A stretch of DNA of 64,000 nt from positions 1-64,000 of the forward strand of contig NZ_WRPN01000006.1 in the NCBI RefSeq assembly GCF_009746565.1, read 5' to 3'. Each line of letters starts with the position of its first letter. The first letter of the stretch is position 1. A model generated the notes under the pieces. The model saw nothing but the letters and a program-made list of their open reading frames with translations. It was not told the DNA's origin and made no database searches. Below are positions 8,912 through 17,732 of the stretch, piece by piece. The DNA comes from Mariniflexile maritimum (lineage in GTDB: Bacteria > Bacteroidota > Bacteroidia > Flavobacteriales > Flavobacteriaceae). The position numbers were made by a program, and so were the translations under genes.

Positions 8912-9991
8912 ATGTTGAAATTAGCGATACTAGGTTTGGGAGAAGGGCGTAGCACCATGTCTGCAGCTTTACAAAGTAAAAAAATTCATTTGGTAAAAGT
9001 TTGCGATATCAATGAAGAACTCTGCAAACAAAGGGCCAAGGAATTTGATTTTTACCCATATACAACAAATTATGATGAATTGTTGAAAGATAATTCCATC
9101 GATATTATAGCCATTTATACGCCCGACCATTTACACGCCGAACATGTTAAACTGGCATTATTGCATGGAAAACACGTGGTTTGCACCAAACCTTTTATTG
9201 ACGATTTAACAAAGGCCAAAGAACTGATAACCTTGTGCGAACAAACAGGAAAAAAGGTTTTTATAGGACAAAGCTCGCGGTTTTCCGAACCCATGAAAAA
9301 GCAAAGAAAGGAATTTGAGGAAGGCGTTATAGGTAATTTAATTACTATCGAAGCACATTACCACGCAGACAACCGTTGGTTTCTGGCCAAGGAATGGTCA
9401 TTATTAAAATCTTTTAAGTGGCTTTATGGTGGTTTAAGTCATCCTGTAGATTTTATTAGATGGTATTTACCAGATATTGAAGAGGTTATGGGCTATGGAA
9501 TGATAAGTACAAACGGCCAAGAGGCTGGTTTAAAGAACGAGGACACTATGCACTTTATTTTTAAGGCTAAAGATGGGCGCGTGGCTCGGGTAAGCGGTGT
9601 TTATTCATCACCAACACAACCTACCAAAAGAGATAGCACGTTAACTTGTGTGCTCCGCGGTATGCATGGGGCTAGTCAGGCAGATTATCATGAGTTGCGC
9701 TACTCGGTTACTAGCAAGGAAGGGGAAGAAAAAATAATATATTGGGGTGATGAAAAGCTTAAATACTACTACCGTTTTGAAGGGCAAAGCCATCATGCGG
9801 GCGAGTACCAGAATTATCTTGAATATTTTGTTGATAGCATTGAACAAAATTTCACAGCTTACCCAAACATGTTGGAAGGTATCGGCACGGTAGCTCTTCT
9901 TCAAGCAATGGATCGAGCACTAAAAACCGGAAAACCCGTTAAAATAGAAGCTATTAAATCGGAATACGGAATACAATCGTGCGTTTTTTAA
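8912..9991 (+). CDS. Gfo/Idh/MocA family NAD(P)-dependent oxidoreductase
   Basis: A 359-residue cytoplasmic oxidoreductase with an N-terminal Rossmann fold. The dinucleotide-binding loop is GLGEGRS (8-14), the family's TPDHLH strand-end is at 70-75, and the usual EKP catalytic-lysine motif appears as TKP at 92-94. The C-terminal alpha/beta domain follows with GGLSHPVDFIRW, where the histidine is the usual substrate-binding position. No signal peptide is present. Members oxidise or reduce sugars, inositols and their derivatives. Because a GH140 apiosidase-family protein lies in the same locus, and as I recall D-apiose dehydrogenases belong to this superfamily, an apiose or deoxysugar substrate is possible but unproven. 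It has its own conserved upstream block and stands alone, 316 bp before the next gene. Confidence 0.9.
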   Translation: MLKLAILGLGEGRSTMSAALQSKKIHLVKVCDINEELCKQRAKEFDFYPYTTNYDELLKDNSIDIIAIYTPDHLHAEHVKLALLHGKHVVCTKPFIDDLTKAKELITLCEQTGKKVFIGQSSRFSEPMKKQRKEFEEGVIGNLITIEAHYHADNRWFLAKEWSLLKSFKWLYGGLSHPVDFIRWYLPDIEEVMGYGMISTNGQEAGLKNEDTMHFIFKAKDGRVARVSGVYSSPTQPTKRDSTLTCVLRGMHGASQADYHELRYSVTSKEGEEKIIYWGDEKLKYYYRFEGQSHHAGEYQNYLEYFVDSIEQNFTAYPNMLEGIGTVALLQAMDRALKTGKPVKIEAIKSEYGIQSCVF

Positions 9992-10307
9992 AACGAAAAA
10001 AGCTGTCATGTACATTTCTTTTAGTTGGAAATCAATCCGCCTAAACGATATGCTTTGGGCTTAAAACATGGTTTGTGCGCTTCAAAAACCATTTATAAAA
10101 TTGACCATCGCTTGAAAATACCATTGTTTTATTAATAAATTGTAAATATTAGCTATCTTTTAACAAGTGTTTTAAGGCTAATTGTTAAAAATCTATTGAA
10201 AACAAATTTAGTTTTACTTAATTTACTATTGAGGTTGGTTGCTTAGTTTTAACAAATCTCAAAAAAAAAGTGTTAAGGGTTAAATTGAATAAAGCAGAAA
10301 CAAAAAA
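9992..10307. other. 316-bp gene-free stretch holding conserved block copy B
   Basis: No reading frame is supported here. The stretch is very AT-rich and contains the second copy of the conserved upstream block (10091-10155). The remaining 150 bp up to the start codon at 10308 would be an unusually long 5' untranslated leader if transcription starts just after that block. I see no strong terminator after the upstream gene. Confidence 0.7.
10091..10155 (+). promoter_or_regulatory. Conserved upstream block, copy B (before the beta-helix/mutarotase gene)
   Basis: ATTTATAAAATTGACCATCG at 10091-10110 is identical to copy A over 20 bp, followed by CTTGAAAATACCAT (four differences from copy A). GTAAATATTAGCTA follows at 10142-10155, again exactly 51 bp downstream. 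TATCTTTT at 10154-10161 is a near match to the Bacteroidota -7 element TAnnTTTG and could be the promoter of the long operon starting at 10308. Confidence 0.7.
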
Positions 10308-12815
10308 ATGAAAGATACCAACAGTACAAAAATTGCACTATTTTTCATGGCTATTATTATGGCATTTTCATGTAATGCCACTGAAATTTGGGTTGGCAAC
10401 CATGGGAACGATACCAATTTAGGAACAAAGGAAAGTCCGCTCGCAACACTAAATATGGCCATAAGAAAAGCTAGGGAACTGCGCCGACTAAACGATCCCT
10501 CAATAAAAGATGGCATCCATATTATATTGATGGACGGAATTTTTTATTTAGATGAGCCGGTTTTTATAAGGCCTGAAGATTCTGGAACTCCTGAAAGCCC
10601 AACAATTATTGAAGCAGAATTTAATGCAAAACCCATTTTAAATGGGGGCGTACAAATAAATGGATGGAAAAAATATGAAGGAAACATACATGGTTTAAAG
10701 GCAGGAACGGTTTGGGTTGCCGATGCACCTAAAAAGGCAGGAAAAATTATTGATTACAGGCAATTATGGGTAAACGGAAAAAAGGCCATTAGGGCAAAAA
10801 GCACTTCGGGCACTAAGATGGAACGAATTTTATCTTGGGATAAAAACTCTGAAACCTGTTGGATTCCATTTAAAGATAAATCCATCGTATTCCAACCCGG
10901 CATGGAAATGTTCATTGTGCAGTGGTGGGCCATTGCCAACCTTCGTATTAAGGATATTATGGTAAAAGGCGATAGTGCTAAGGTATCTTTTCTTCAACCA
11001 GAAAGTAGAATTCAAAGCGAGCATCCGTGGCCGGCACCTTGGATTTCAAAAAATAACGGAAATTCAGCGTTCTTTCTAAATAATGGCATGTCCATGCTGA
11101 ACGAACCCGGGGAGTGGTATCTAAACCATGATAACGGAAAAATTTACTATTATCCACGTGCAGGTGAAGATATAAATTCGGTTAAAGTAATGGCACCTGT
11201 ACTGGAAAATTTACTTGAAATTAAAGGCAATGCCGATTTTCCTGTGAAACACATATCCTTTAAAGGCATTTCCTTTGAATATGCCAATTGGCTTCGGCCC
11301 TCTCAAAATGGCCACGTGCCCTTGCAAACGGGCATGTATTTATTGGATGCCTATAAATTAAAAATACCAGGAACGCTCGACAAGGCCAGTTTGGAAAATC
11401 AGGCGTGGGTTGGACGTCCCAGAGCAGCTGTTGAGGTGAATTTTGCCAATAATTTAAAGTTTGAAGCATGTAATTTTCAACATTTAGCATCCACCGGATT
11501 AGACTTGAATAAGGGCACGAACCACAATACCATTATTGGTAATTTATTTAAGGATATTGGGGGAACTGCCATTAATGTAGGCGTGTTTTCCGATGAATCT
11601 TTTGAAGCCCATTTACCCTATAATCCTAAAGATGAACGCGATGTTTGCTCTAATGAAGTGATTACCGATAATTTAATAACCAATGTAGCAAATGAAGATT
11701 GGGGTACGGTTGGAATTGCTGCCGGATTTGTAAAAAACATAACCATTGCACACAATGAAATTTCCGATGTTTCATACACAGGTATTAGTTTAGGTTGGGG
11801 CTGGACGCCATCATCAAGCGTTATGCGCAACAATAAAATAACCGCGAATAAAATTCATCACTATGCAAAACATTTGCACGATGTAGCGGGCATTTACACA
11901 TTGTCATCGCAACCCAACAGTAGCATTGAAGAGAACTATATCAATAACGTTTATCACAGTCCGTATGCACACGATCCGTATTTATGGCTTTATTTATATA
12001 CCGATGAAGGGTCTTCGTTTTTTTCGGTAAAAAACAACTGGATTCCAGTAGAAAAAATATTGAAAAACAACAATGGCCCTGGCAATGTTTGGGAACATAA
12101 CAGTCCGTATGTAGATGAAGCGATTAAAAAAAATGCGGGTATTAGAAATCCTTATAAATATTTAGAAAATGAGGTGGTAATCGATAAAAATTGGCAACTA
12201 CAGGAACTGCCCGAAAATGCGGTTATTGAATTGGTAGGAACCGATTTTGATATGGCTGCAATTGCGAAATTGGTTAAAAGTTTCCGAATTATCAATCAAG
12301 GATTTTACCAATGGGAAAACCACTTGGTGATTTATGGAAAAATGAACAGTGTTGAAAAATTAAAAAACCGGTTGGCACTGCTTTGCCCACAGGCTGAAGT
12401 AAAAAGTTACCAAAACCCAGTTTATAATTTTACCAAATTTGAAAGATGTGAAAATTCAAAACCCGCACAAGAGTGGGATGATTTTATTTTAACGGCCAAT
12501 TTGGTGGCAGATGAAAAACTTCAGCAAGCGTATTTAGACCATCACAAAACCCAGTTCCAGAAATGGCCAGAAGTTGCACAAGGTTTTTGCAATGCCAATT
12601 TTCAACAATTACAAGTGTTTAAAAATGGCCGCCAGTTAATGTTGGTAATAAGTGTTCCTAAAGGTGCCAGTTTGGATGAATTAAATCCGAAAACAACCGA
12701 AAACAATCCACGTGTTATTGAATGGAATGCATTGATGAAAAAATACCAAACAGGTATTGAAGGTACAAAACCAAACGAAACATGGGTGTTTTTTAATAAG
12801 CTAGACCCTAATTAA
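10308..12815 (+). CDS. Exported GH141-like beta-helix protein fused to an L-rhamnose-mutarotase-like domain
   Basis: An 835-residue protein with an export signal and a possible lipobox (AFSC, C22). Residues about 25-615 form a right-handed parallel beta-helix whose opening (a GTKESPLATLNMAIRKARE segment, then GIFYLDEPVFI and the PEDSGTPESPTII region) resembles GH141 proteins, a family that includes an alpha-L-fucosidase acting on rhamnogalacturonan II. After a linker come two ferredoxin-like segments: about 639-705, and about 727-835, which reads like RhaM L-rhamnose mutarotase (Y742, H745/H746, a WPEV motif at 753-756, and a C-terminal ETWVFF motif). RhaM is normally a stand-alone cytoplasmic protein of about 105 residues, so an exported fusion is unusual. 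The gene heads a long run and the GH31 gene follows after 29 bp. Confidence 0.75.
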   Translation: MKDTNSTKIALFFMAIIMAFSCNATEIWVGNHGNDTNLGTKESPLATLNMAIRKARELRRLNDPSIKDGIHIILMDGIFYLDEPVFIRPEDSGTPESPTIIEAEFNAKPILNGGVQINGWKKYEGNIHGLKAGTVWVADAPKKAGKIIDYRQLWVNGKKAIRAKSTSGTKMERILSWDKNSETCWIPFKDKSIVFQPGMEMFIVQWWAIANLRIKDIMVKGDSAKVSFLQPESRIQSEHPWPAPWISKNNGNSAFFLNNGMSMLNEPGEWYLNHDNGKIYYYPRAGEDINSVKVMAPVLENLLEIKGNADFPVKHISFKGISFEYANWLRPSQNGHVPLQTGMYLLDAYKLKIPGTLDKASLENQAWVGRPRAAVEVNFANNLKFEACNFQHLASTGLDLNKGTNHNTIIGNLFKDIGGTAINVGVFSDESFEAHLPYNPKDERDVCSNEVITDNLITNVANEDWGTVGIAAGFVKNITIAHNEISDVSYTGISLGWGWTPSSSVMRNNKITANKIHHYAKHLHDVAGIYTLSSQPNSSIEENYINNVYHSPYAHDPYLWLYLYTDEGSSFFSVKNNWIPVEKILKNNNGPGNVWEHNSPYVDEAIKKNAGIRNPYKYLENEVVIDKNWQLQELPENAVIELVGTDFDMAAIAKLVKSFRIINQGFYQWENHLVIYGKMNSVEKLKNRLALLCPQAEVKSYQNPVYNFTKFERCENSKPAQEWDDFILTANLVADEKLQQAYLDHHKTQFQKWPEVAQGFCNANFQQLQVFKNGRQLMLVISVPKGASLDELNPKTTENNPRVIEWNALMKKYQTGIEGTKPNETWVFFNKLDPN

Positions 12816-12844
12816 CCTCACTTGTAGCAAGATTTATTAAACTG

Positions 12845-15109
12845 ATGAAACAAACCAACCATCAATTTTTCGATTTCTTAGATTTTAATACCAACCTGCC
12901 TTTGGATGCAGAGGTTTCCAGACTTTGGAAAGCCTGCAAGCCAATCGATATTTTTGAAAATGGTCTTGGTGTTGCCTTAACGGTACCATTTCAATGCCAA
13001 TTACCATCCAATGATATCGCGCCAGATATGGCAATTCCTCGAAAAAATTATTGTATTTCCCTGCGTGCTTTAGGTGAAAAAATAATGAGGATTAGCATTG
13101 GTTTTGATACTGAAATAGCTGAAACCTCTGCAATGTTGGAAATAGCTGATGATATTCAAGAAATAAAATTGAATATCCACAAATCATCTGAAAAATGGAA
13201 AGTTATAGACGTTAATGGCACTTTACGAGCCGTTTTCGATTTGTCAAATCCTGAAATTGACCATTGGAGCGATTTGTTACCGGCACCTCAAGAATCGATG
13301 CAAGCCATTTTTTATCCCGATGGAAAAAAAGCGGTAACGGTAAGTGCCTACGACCAGTTTTTTCCAGCCAGAATGGATGCCATGTGTTTGTCGTTTATTG
13401 AAAAAAACGATGTGCCAACCAAAGCATCTATTTCATTTCATGCCAAGCCGGACGAAAAATTTGTTGGTACAGGCGAACGATTTTCAAAAATGGATTTATC
13501 TGGGCATACGTTTCAACTAAAAAATCAAGATGGCCAAGGCGTAAACAACAAACGAACCTATAAAAACATTCCGTTTTATTTATCGAGCGAAATGTATGGG
13601 CTGTTTTTGCATACCTCAACTTATAGCAAGTTTTCAATGGCCGATTTTTCTACAAGATCCGTTCAATTATTGGTAGAAGAACCTGTTTTGGACATTTTTT
13701 TGATTGGTGAAGATTCGCCTGAAAAAATCATTCATCAATATAAAAATTTAACGGGTTTCCCAAGCGTGCCGCCATTATGGAGTTATGGTATCTGGATGAG
13801 CCGAATGACCTATTTTTCTGAAGACGAAGTAAATGAAATTTGTGATAGGTTACGAGTAGAAGATTTTCCGTGCGATGTCATTCATTTAGATACCGGATGG
13901 TTTAAAACCGATTGGCTATGTGAATGGAAATTCAACTCAGAACGTTTTCCATACCCCACACGATTTGTTTCAAACTTAAAAAAGAATGGGTACCGTGTAA
14001 GTTTATGGCAAATGCCCTATATTTCAGAACATGCTGAACAATATGAGGAAGCCAAAACGAACAATTATATAGGCGCCCTAAATGAACAGACGGTGCAAGG
14101 CGGCTCCAACTTTAGTAATTTGGATTATGCGGGCACTATTGATTTTACCTATCCGAAAGCAGTAAATTGGTACAAAAATTTGTTGCGTGAGCTATTGGAT
14201 ATGGGGGTTGCCTGTATTAAAACCGACTTTGGCGAGGAAATCCATTTAGACGCCAATTACCATACTATGACCTCAGAATCGCTGAATAATCTGTATGCGC
14301 TATTATACCAAAAAGCAGTTTTTGAAGTAACAAAAGAAGTAACGGGCGATGGTTTAATTTGGGCAAGGGCAGGTTGGGCAGGTTGCCAGCGCTATCCCAT
14401 TCATTGGGGCGGCGATGCCGCAGCGTCTTGGGATGGAATGGCGGGTTCGCTAAAAGGAGGCCTCCATTTAGGATTGTCTGGTTTTGGTTTTTGGAGTCAT
14501 GATGTGCCTGGGTTTCATGGTGTGCCAGATTTTATGAATTCGGTAATTCCAGACAATTTATATGTGCGTTGGACGCAATTCGGTGTTTTTACATCCCATA
14601 TTCGTTACCATGGTACTTCAAAACGTGAACCGTATTACTATCCAAATATTGCTTCTACTATTAGAAAATGGTGGAAACTTCGCTATGCGCTGCTTCCGTA
14701 CATTATCGCGCAAGGAGAAAAAACAACCTATACAGGATTTCCTGTACTGCGCGCATTGTTGATGCACCATCCAGAAGATAATATGTGTTGGCATTTAGAC
14801 AATCAATATTATTTTGGAGACGATTTTTTAGTTGCTCCAATGATGAATTCTGAAAACAAAAGAGATGTGTACTTGCCAAAGGGAAACTGGATCCATTTTT
14901 TCACTGGTGAAGCATTTGAAGGCGAAAAATGGTTAAGAAACTTTGGGGCAACTATGGAAGATATGCCTGTTTGGGTTAAAGAAGGGGCTGAAATTCCTCT
15001 TTATCCAGAAGCTGTAAACTGTACCGATGATATGGATTTTAAAAAAACCAGCATCATTAAAATCGACGCTAGCTTTAAGGGTATCTGGAAACTTCTCCAT
15101 TTCATTTAA
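12845..15109 (+). CDS. GH31 family alpha-glycosidase (alpha-xylosidase-like), cytoplasmic
   Basis: A 754-residue retaining alpha-glycosidase without signal peptide. The GH31 nucleophile motif is KTDFGEE (D461) and the acid/base motif is HWGGDAAASW (D524). The preceding barrel elements (LWSYGIWMSRMTYFSEDEV, VIHLDTGWF, GYRVSLWQMPYI) are of the YicI-like alpha-xylosidase kind rather than the alpha-glucosidase kind. The family would release a terminal alpha-linked sugar, plausibly xylose or a methylated xylose, from an imported oligosaccharide. Its cytoplasmic location matches the two inner-membrane transporters encoded downstream. Substrate is inferred, not shown. Confidence 0.9.
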   Translation: MKQTNHQFFDFLDFNTNLPLDAEVSRLWKACKPIDIFENGLGVALTVPFQCQLPSNDIAPDMAIPRKNYCISLRALGEKIMRISIGFDTEIAETSAMLEIADDIQEIKLNIHKSSEKWKVIDVNGTLRAVFDLSNPEIDHWSDLLPAPQESMQAIFYPDGKKAVTVSAYDQFFPARMDAMCLSFIEKNDVPTKASISFHAKPDEKFVGTGERFSKMDLSGHTFQLKNQDGQGVNNKRTYKNIPFYLSSEMYGLFLHTSTYSKFSMADFSTRSVQLLVEEPVLDIFLIGEDSPEKIIHQYKNLTGFPSVPPLWSYGIWMSRMTYFSEDEVNEICDRLRVEDFPCDVIHLDTGWFKTDWLCEWKFNSERFPYPTRFVSNLKKNGYRVSLWQMPYISEHAEQYEEAKTNNYIGALNEQTVQGGSNFSNLDYAGTIDFTYPKAVNWYKNLLRELLDMGVACIKTDFGEEIHLDANYHTMTSESLNNLYALLYQKAVFEVTKEVTGDGLIWARAGWAGCQRYPIHWGGDAAASWDGMAGSLKGGLHLGLSGFGFWSHDVPGFHGVPDFMNSVIPDNLYVRWTQFGVFTSHIRYHGTSKREPYYYPNIASTIRKWWKLRYALLPYIIAQGEKTTYTGFPVLRALLMHHPEDNMCWHLDNQYYFGDDFLVAPMMNSENKRDVYLPKGNWIHFFTGEAFEGEKWLRNFGATMEDMPVWVKEGAEIPLYPEAVNCTDDMDFKKTSIIKIDASFKGIWKLLHFI

Positions 15110-15143
15110 CAACAAAACCAAAACAACTTAAAACTTAATAACT

Positions 15144-15896
15144 ATGAGTGCAGTTTTAACAAGCGAACAAATACATCAGTTTAAAGAAGATGGTTTTTGC
15201 ATTGTAAAAAATGCGATACCGCAAGAGTTGATAGAGCGATTACGAGTTGAATGTCAACGATTTATAAAGGAAAAAGATGATGAGATGGATCGTAAAGGTG
15301 TGGAAGTTGATGAAATAAACCACAAAGGGAAACGCTATTTCATTGCGTTGCGCTATAAGGATAGTAAAACGATGCAAGACCTTATTTTTGGCAAGGAAAT
15401 GGAACAAATTACACGCGACATTTTAGGTAATGATGTGTTTTTGTTCTTAGAGCAGTATGTAGTAAAAGCGGCCGATAAAGGCATGACGTTTTCATGGCAC
15501 CAAGATTCTGGGTATTTGGATTTTGAACACAAACCATACCTGTCAATTTGGTGTCCGTTAGATGACGTAAATGAAGAGAACGGTACCGTTTATCTGTTGC
15601 CATACAAAGATGCCGGAACCAAAAAACGTATAAACCACGTATTGCAAGAAGGAACCAACGATAAAATTGGTTATTTCGGTAACAATCCGGGTATTCCAGC
15701 AATATTGAAAGCGGGCGATGTTGCTTTGTTTTCAAGTACCTGTTTTCATAGAAGCGGTTCAAATACCACCAATAAATCGCGTCGGGTATTGCTTATTCAA
15801 TATTCGGCAGAACCTATTTTAAAAAGTAATGGAGCACCTCTTTATTGGGCAGAACCATTTATAAAAGAAGGTAAAAATGTGAATGTTTATGTATGA
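15144..15896 (+). CDS. Phytanoyl-CoA dioxygenase (PhyH) family Fe(II)/2-oxoglutarate oxygenase
   Basis: A 250-residue cytoplasmic protein with the complete facial triad of a non-haem iron 2-oxoglutarate dioxygenase: H119 and D121 in WHQDSGY, H202 in CFHRSGSN, and an arginine at 213/214 (SRRVLLIQYS) placed to bind 2-oxoglutarate. The N-terminus (LTSEQIHQFKEDGFCIVKNAI) is typical of the PhyH family. It sits between GH31 and a sugar symporter with small gaps, so it should act on a small molecule released or imported by the locus. Oxidative removal of an O-methyl group from a methylated sugar would fit, but this is a hypothesis; the family also hydroxylates many other metabolites. Confidence 0.88.
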   Translation: MSAVLTSEQIHQFKEDGFCIVKNAIPQELIERLRVECQRFIKEKDDEMDRKGVEVDEINHKGKRYFIALRYKDSKTMQDLIFGKEMEQITRDILGNDVFLFLEQYVVKAADKGMTFSWHQDSGYLDFEHKPYLSIWCPLDDVNEENGTVYLLPYKDAGTKKRINHVLQEGTNDKIGYFGNNPGIPAILKAGDVALFSSTCFHRSGSNTTNKSRRVLLIQYSAEPILKSNGAPLYWAEPFIKEGKNVNVYV

Positions 15897-15964
15897 TATT
15901 TTTGAAATTAATTTTCAATAAAACCAACGAGCCAAAATGATTCACCACTATTTAAACTAAAAAA

Positions 15965-17554
15965 ATGAATATATACGACCAATTAAAACTTCTTGATTTT
16001 GCTGTTGTTGGAATCTATTTGGTGGGATTAATAGGCATTGGTGCGTGGATTAGTTTCAGGCAAAAACGTCCAGCCGATGAAAACTATTTTCTTGCGGGCA
16101 ACTCCTTAAATTGGACCAGTATAGGTTTTAATATGTGGGGCACCAATGTAGGGCCTTCCATGTTAATTGCCTCGGCAAGTATTGGCTACACAACAGGTGT
16201 TGTTGCAGGAAATTTTTCATGGTATGCGTTTATATTCATTTTTTTATTGGCTGTTGTTTTTGCACCCAGATATTTAGGTGCCAAAGTGCAAACCCTACCT
16301 GAATTTATGGGGAAGCGTTTTGGGAATTCAACCCAAAATATTTTGGCTTGGTACACCATTGTAACCATTTTATTAAGTTGGTTGTCGTTAACCTTGTTTG
16401 CAGGTGGTGTGTTGATTCAGCAAATACTTAATTTACCAATGTGGGCTTCGGTAATTATATTGTTGCTTATTGCTGGTTTTTTTACCATGGCAGGTGGACT
16501 AAAAACGATTGCTTACACCAATGTAATACAAATGGTATTGTTAATAATTGTATCATTTGCCTTAGTATGGGTTGGGTTAAATAAAATAGGGGGCATTGGT
16601 GCCTTAACTGAAAAAACACCATCTCATTACTGGAACCTGTTTCTGCCAAGTGATGATGCCAATTACCCCTGGGTTGCCATATTGTTGGGGTATCCTATTA
16701 TGGGTATTTGGTTTTGGTGCACAGATCAATCGATGGTGCAATCGGTGTTGGGTGCTAAGAGTATAAAACAGGGCCAGTTAGGGGCCAATTTTACAGCCTG
16801 GTTGAAAATAATTGATGTGCCGTTATTTATACTTCCCGGTATTATGTGCTTTATTCTATTTCCCAACTTGGCTAATCCCGATGAAGCCTACATGACCATG
16901 GTTACAGAATTATTCCCAACAGGCATGAAAGGCTTGGTAATGGCGGTTCTTATTGCGGCATTGGTAAGTACTATCGATTCTGCTTTAAACGCATTAAGTA
17001 CGGTATTTACCATGGATATTTTTGTGAAAAAATTTCAACCCGATGCGAGTCAGAAAAAAATTGTAAAAATCGGGCATTTGGTTACTGTTTCTGGGGCTGT
17101 TATTTCCATTTTCATCACTATGGCCATCGACAGTATTAAAGGATTGAATTTGTTCGATGTCTTTCAATCTGTTTTAGGCTTTATCGCGCCACCTATGTCG
17201 GTTGTTTTTTTATTTGGTGTTTTATGGAAAAAAACAACCACAAAAGCAGCCAATAGTATTTTAATTTTTGGTACGCTACTTAGCTTAACCATTGGTGTTT
17301 TGTATTTATGGATATTTCCAAACGACCCAACATTAGGGGTTAAAATCTGGCCTCATTTTTTACTGTTGTCTTTTTACATTTTCGTATTCTTATCTCTAAT
17401 GATAATTGTTGTTTCGTATTTAGACAAGCAAAGTAATCCATACAAAAGCACCTTAAATTATACTCAAGCAAAACTTTCTCCAAAAGTAAAATTCCTTTGG
17501 GGGGCACTTATAATGGCGATGATTGGATTGTATTTGTTTTTTAATGGACATTGA
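15965..17554 (+). CDS. Sodium:solute symporter (SSS family), sugar-transporter type
   Basis: A 529-residue inner-membrane protein with about 13-14 hydrophobic segments. The SSS pattern is evident near the N-terminus ('ADENYFLAGNSLNW', then 'GTNVGPSMLIASASIG', the region of the sodium site in LeuT-fold symporters) and in the conserved segment TIDSALNALSTVFTMDIF. Length and pattern fit the sodium/glucose cotransporter subgroup. In this place it would import mono- or disaccharides that reach the periplasm, feeding the leaderless GH31 and GH78 proteins and the oxygenase. It follows the PhyH gene after 68 bp. Confidence 0.93.
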   Translation: MNIYDQLKLLDFAVVGIYLVGLIGIGAWISFRQKRPADENYFLAGNSLNWTSIGFNMWGTNVGPSMLIASASIGYTTGVVAGNFSWYAFIFIFLLAVVFAPRYLGAKVQTLPEFMGKRFGNSTQNILAWYTIVTILLSWLSLTLFAGGVLIQQILNLPMWASVIILLLIAGFFTMAGGLKTIAYTNVIQMVLLIIVSFALVWVGLNKIGGIGALTEKTPSHYWNLFLPSDDANYPWVAILLGYPIMGIWFWCTDQSMVQSVLGAKSIKQGQLGANFTAWLKIIDVPLFILPGIMCFILFPNLANPDEAYMTMVTELFPTGMKGLVMAVLIAALVSTIDSALNALSTVFTMDIFVKKFQPDASQKKIVKIGHLVTVSGAVISIFITMAIDSIKGLNLFDVFQSVLGFIAPPMSVVFLFGVLWKKTTTKAANSILIFGTLLSLTIGVLYLWIFPNDPTLGVKIWPHFLLLSFYIFVFLSLMIIVVSYLDKQSNPYKSTLNYTQAKLSPKVKFLWGALIMAMIGLYLFFNGH

Positions 17555-17732
17555 AAATATTTATAAATTCAAAATTGAAAAACAGATTCAGGACGATAAA
17601 AAACACGAACGATGGAAGCAATAACCCACCATCAATGCATATTGATATAAATTAGGGCACTTCCGAAGATTTGCCTTCAATATTAAACTGGACAATAGTC
17701 AAGATGTACTATAAATATTAAAGAAATAAGAA

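Noticed and set aside
8912-9991. A firm call of D-apiose dehydrogenase for the Gfo/Idh/MocA gene.
   Set aside because: The superfamily is too broad for a substrate call from sequence by eye; it is kept only as one possibility because of the GH140 gene.
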